The notes under the pieces: model-generated
Seen by the model: the letters and a program-made list of their open reading frames with translations, nothing else
Told to the model about the DNA's origin: nothing
Database searches by the model: none
Translations under genes and position numbers: made by a program
Part shown: in pieces, positions 62,437 through 64,000 of the stretch
Layout: each line of letters opens with the position of its first letter
Position numbering within the stretch: position 1 is the stretch's first letter
Assembly (NCBI GenBank): GCA_014191855.1
Contig: BJHF01000012.1
Span: 1 to 64,000 of the forward strand
Length of the DNA: 64,000 nucleotides
Reading direction: 5' to 3'
Source of the DNA: Deltaproteobacteria bacterium
GTDB taxonomy: Bacteria; Myxococcota_A; UBA796; SXON01

Positions 62437-63855
62437 ATGCCCGTTTCCGCCGAGTGGGTGCTGGTGGCTGTTCAGGTCGGGCTGGCCGGAATTGCGGCGG
62501 GCTTCGCGGTCGCCCGTCGCCGGGGTCCGCACGGCACGCTGGCCTGGCTGTTTGCGATCGTCGCGTTTCCGCTCGTGGGCCCGCTCGCGTATTTTGCCCT
62601 GGCGAATCCGCACATATCGCGGCCGAAGCGCCGGAAGATCCAGGCGGCCGAACGGGTGCGTGGCGAGAACCCGCCGGCGGCGGCGCCCCCCGAGGCCGTG
62701 TTCGGCACGCCGGCGGTGCGATCGGTGCTCAAGGGCATGACCCGCGCGACGCTCCTCCCGCCCACGACTGGGAACCAGGTCACCCTGCTCACCGACAACG
62801 TCGCGGCGTTCGCCGCGAAGGAGCTCGCCATCCGGGAGGCGAAGCACAGCGTGTGGGCCGAGTACTACAGCCTTCACGACGATGCAACGGGCCGCCGTTT
62901 CCTGGAGGCGCTCCGCGCTCGCGCGGCCGAGGGTGTGGAGGTGCGGCTCCTGGTGGATGCGGTGGGATCGCACGACATCGACGAGGCGTCCGTGGCGCGG
63001 CTCCGGGCGGCAGGGGGGCGAGTAGAGGCGTTCCACCCGGTGAACCCGCTCCGGCGGCGCTGGTCGGTGCACCTCCGGAACCACCGGAAGGTGCTCGTCG
63101 TGGATGGTGCGATCGGCTTCGTCGGGGGGATGAACATCGGCGATCGATACGCCGGGAGCGGGCGGCGGCGCTCGTTGCGCTGGCGAGACACGCACCTGCG
63201 GATCGAGGGGCCGGCCGCCCGTGATCTGGCACGAGTGTTCGACGAGGATTGGTGCTTCATGACCGGAGAGTGCCTGCGCCTGGCCGACGCCGCGCCGGCC
63301 AAGGGAAACACCACCGTCGCCGTCCTGCCCAGCGGCCCCGATCAGCCGGAGAACGCCGCGGCGCTGGCATGGTTTTCGTGCATCGGGCTGGCGGTGGAGC
63401 GCTGTTGGCTCACGACGCCCTACTTCGCGCCAAACAGCGCGATCCTGACAGCGCTCACCAGCGCCGCCCGGCGGGGGGTTGATGTGCGCCTGCTCGTACC
63501 GGTGAGGACGGACTTATGGTTGATGGACCTTGTGAATCGCTCATTCTACCCGGCGCTGGTGGAAGCCGGTGTGCGGGTGTTCGAGTATCAACCGGCGTTC
63601 GTCCACGCCAAAACCCTGGTGGCGGACACCGAGCTGTCCTTCATCGGCTCGGCGAACGTGGACATTCGCAGCTTCCAGTTGAACTTCGAGGCGGGGGCGG
63701 TGATCGCCGACCCGGGGTTTGCCGGCCAGATGGAGCGCCAATTCCTCGCTGATCTCGAGGAGAGCCGAGAGGTGAGCGTCGGCGCGGTGCGGCGCGGGAG
63801 CGTCTGGGCGGCCGCGAGCCAGGGCGCCGCGCAGGTGCTGGCGCCGCTGCTCTGA
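62437..63855 (+). CDS. cls: Cardiolipin synthase (phospholipase D family)
   Basis: The 472-residue protein has two N-terminal hydrophobic segments (VLVAVQVGLAGIAAGFAV, LAWLFAIVAFPLVGPLAYF) and two HKD motifs, H216xK218xxxxD223 (HLRNHRKVLVVDG) and H390xK392xxxxD397 (FVHAKTLVADTELSFIGSAN trimmed). Both are intact. It transfers a phosphatidyl group to form cardiolipin. It sits downstream of a methyltransferase, so the pair may modify membrane lipids. The length fits the ClsA group. Confidence 0.94.
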   Translation: MPVSAEWVLVAVQVGLAGIAAGFAVARRRGPHGTLAWLFAIVAFPLVGPLAYFALANPHISRPKRRKIQAAERVRGENPPAAAPPEAVFGTPAVRSVLKGMTRATLLPPTTGNQVTLLTDNVAAFAAKELAIREAKHSVWAEYYSLHDDATGRRFLEALRARAAEGVEVRLLVDAVGSHDIDEASVARLRAAGGRVEAFHPVNPLRRRWSVHLRNHRKVLVVDGAIGFVGGMNIGDRYAGSGRRRSLRWRDTHLRIEGPAARDLARVFDEDWCFMTGECLRLADAAPAKGNTTVAVLPSGPDQPENAAALAWFSCIGLAVERCWLTTPYFAPNSAILTALTSAARRGVDVRLLVPVRTDLWLMDLVNRSFYPALVEAGVRVFEYQPAFVHAKTLVADTELSFIGSANVDIRSFQLNFEAGAVIADPGFAGQMERQFLADLEESREVSVGAVRRGSVWAAASQGAAQVLAPLL

Positions 63856-63902
63856 GGTCGCTGCGGCGCGGTGTCGCAGGTTAAGGGGCGCGTCCGACCC
63901 TC

Positions 63903-64000
63903 ATGCAGTCAGGACTCGACTCGATCACGGCGATCCAGGTTCTGGTGGATCTCAGCCGGCTCCTCGCGGAGGCGACGGTGCCCGACGAGGTGCTGGCGCG
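63903..64000 (+). CDS. Probable GAF-type sensor protein, 3'-truncated
   Basis: An ATG at 63903 begins MQSGLDSITAIQVLVDLSRL and runs on as LLAEATVPDEVLA through the right edge of the window, 32 codons in all. The pattern of a helix with LSRLLAEATVPDEVL is the usual opening of GAF domains in bacterial signalling proteins. The output domain lies outside the window. The gene starts 47 nt after cls and is on the same strand. Confidence 0.5.
   Translation, partial: MQSGLDSITAIQVLVDLSRLLAEATVPDEVLA

Overview
The window looks like chromosome of a high-GC, flagellated, Gram-negative bacterium of the Myxococcota (formerly Deltaproteobacteria). The inference rests on several things seen together: many small lipoproteins with Asp/Thr/Gly-rich linkers (DTDTDT type), a MopE-like Asp/Cys repeat protein ending in a MYXO-CTERM-like tail (CxC, hydrophobic helix, Arg run), sigma-54 activator/histidine kinase pairs, strong third-position GC, and dense operons in which genes overlap by ATGA, GTGA or TGATG. 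No single-copy phylogenetic marker is present, so the class assignment is inference.

Layout. 1-13.8 kb: surface/secreted proteins, a two-component system (sensor kinase plus NtrC-type regulator, minus strand), a periplasmic chaperone and vitamin B6 run (PpiC lipoprotein, SurA-like, PdxA; plus strand), three lipoproteins (two are tandem paralogues), HflX, a DUF423 membrane protein, a small Cys protein and a GAF protein. 14.1-17.8 kb: a frame-disrupted RHS/YD-repeat gene with a variable C-terminal domain and an overlapping candidate immunity gene. 17.9-31.9 kb: a 14-kb flagellar locus on the minus strand, read as FlgJ/M23 fusion, flgM, flgN-like, flgK, flgL, a 1-kb array of about 198-bp tandem repeats, two flagellins, fliD, fliS, a FliT-position gene, a beta-barrel-like protein, a TPR protein, an HDOD protein, flgB, flgC, fliE. 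Several sigma-28-like promoters fit the presence of FlgM.

31.9-39.1 kb: MopE-like surface protein, then a minus-strand run (lipoprotein, metallo-beta-lactamase fold ComEC-like protein, DUF3006, double-HhH ComEA, thioredoxin lipoprotein), a PHP-domain lipoprotein and tRNA-Arg(CCT). 39.5-46 kb: PlsB-like acyltransferase, thioesterase, zinc-ribbon membrane protein, DUF2934 protein, SDR, and a large AAA/TPR protein. 46.1-50.3 kb: lipoprotein, MoxR, DUF58, TgpA-type transglutaminase operon. 50.3-52.9 kb: DUF4870 protein and bioF/bioB. 53-56 kb: M16-like lipoprotein, LEA14-like lipoprotein and a secreted lipoprotein. 56.3-59.9 kb: a fatty-acid beta-oxidation pair (FadN-type multifunctional enzyme and thiolase) under a near-consensus TetR-type FadR palindrome. 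60-64 kb: lipoprotein, SGNH-like hydrolase, membrane protein, methyltransferase, cardiolipin synthase, and the start of a probable GAF protein.

Noncoding features of most interest: the 198-bp repeat array inside the flagellar locus; three dispersed hairpin elements with a conserved 33-34 nt loop and covarying arms (13.8, 50.7 and 55.9 kb); and a cluster of inverted paired repeats at 56.0-56.2 kb that resembles transposon ends.
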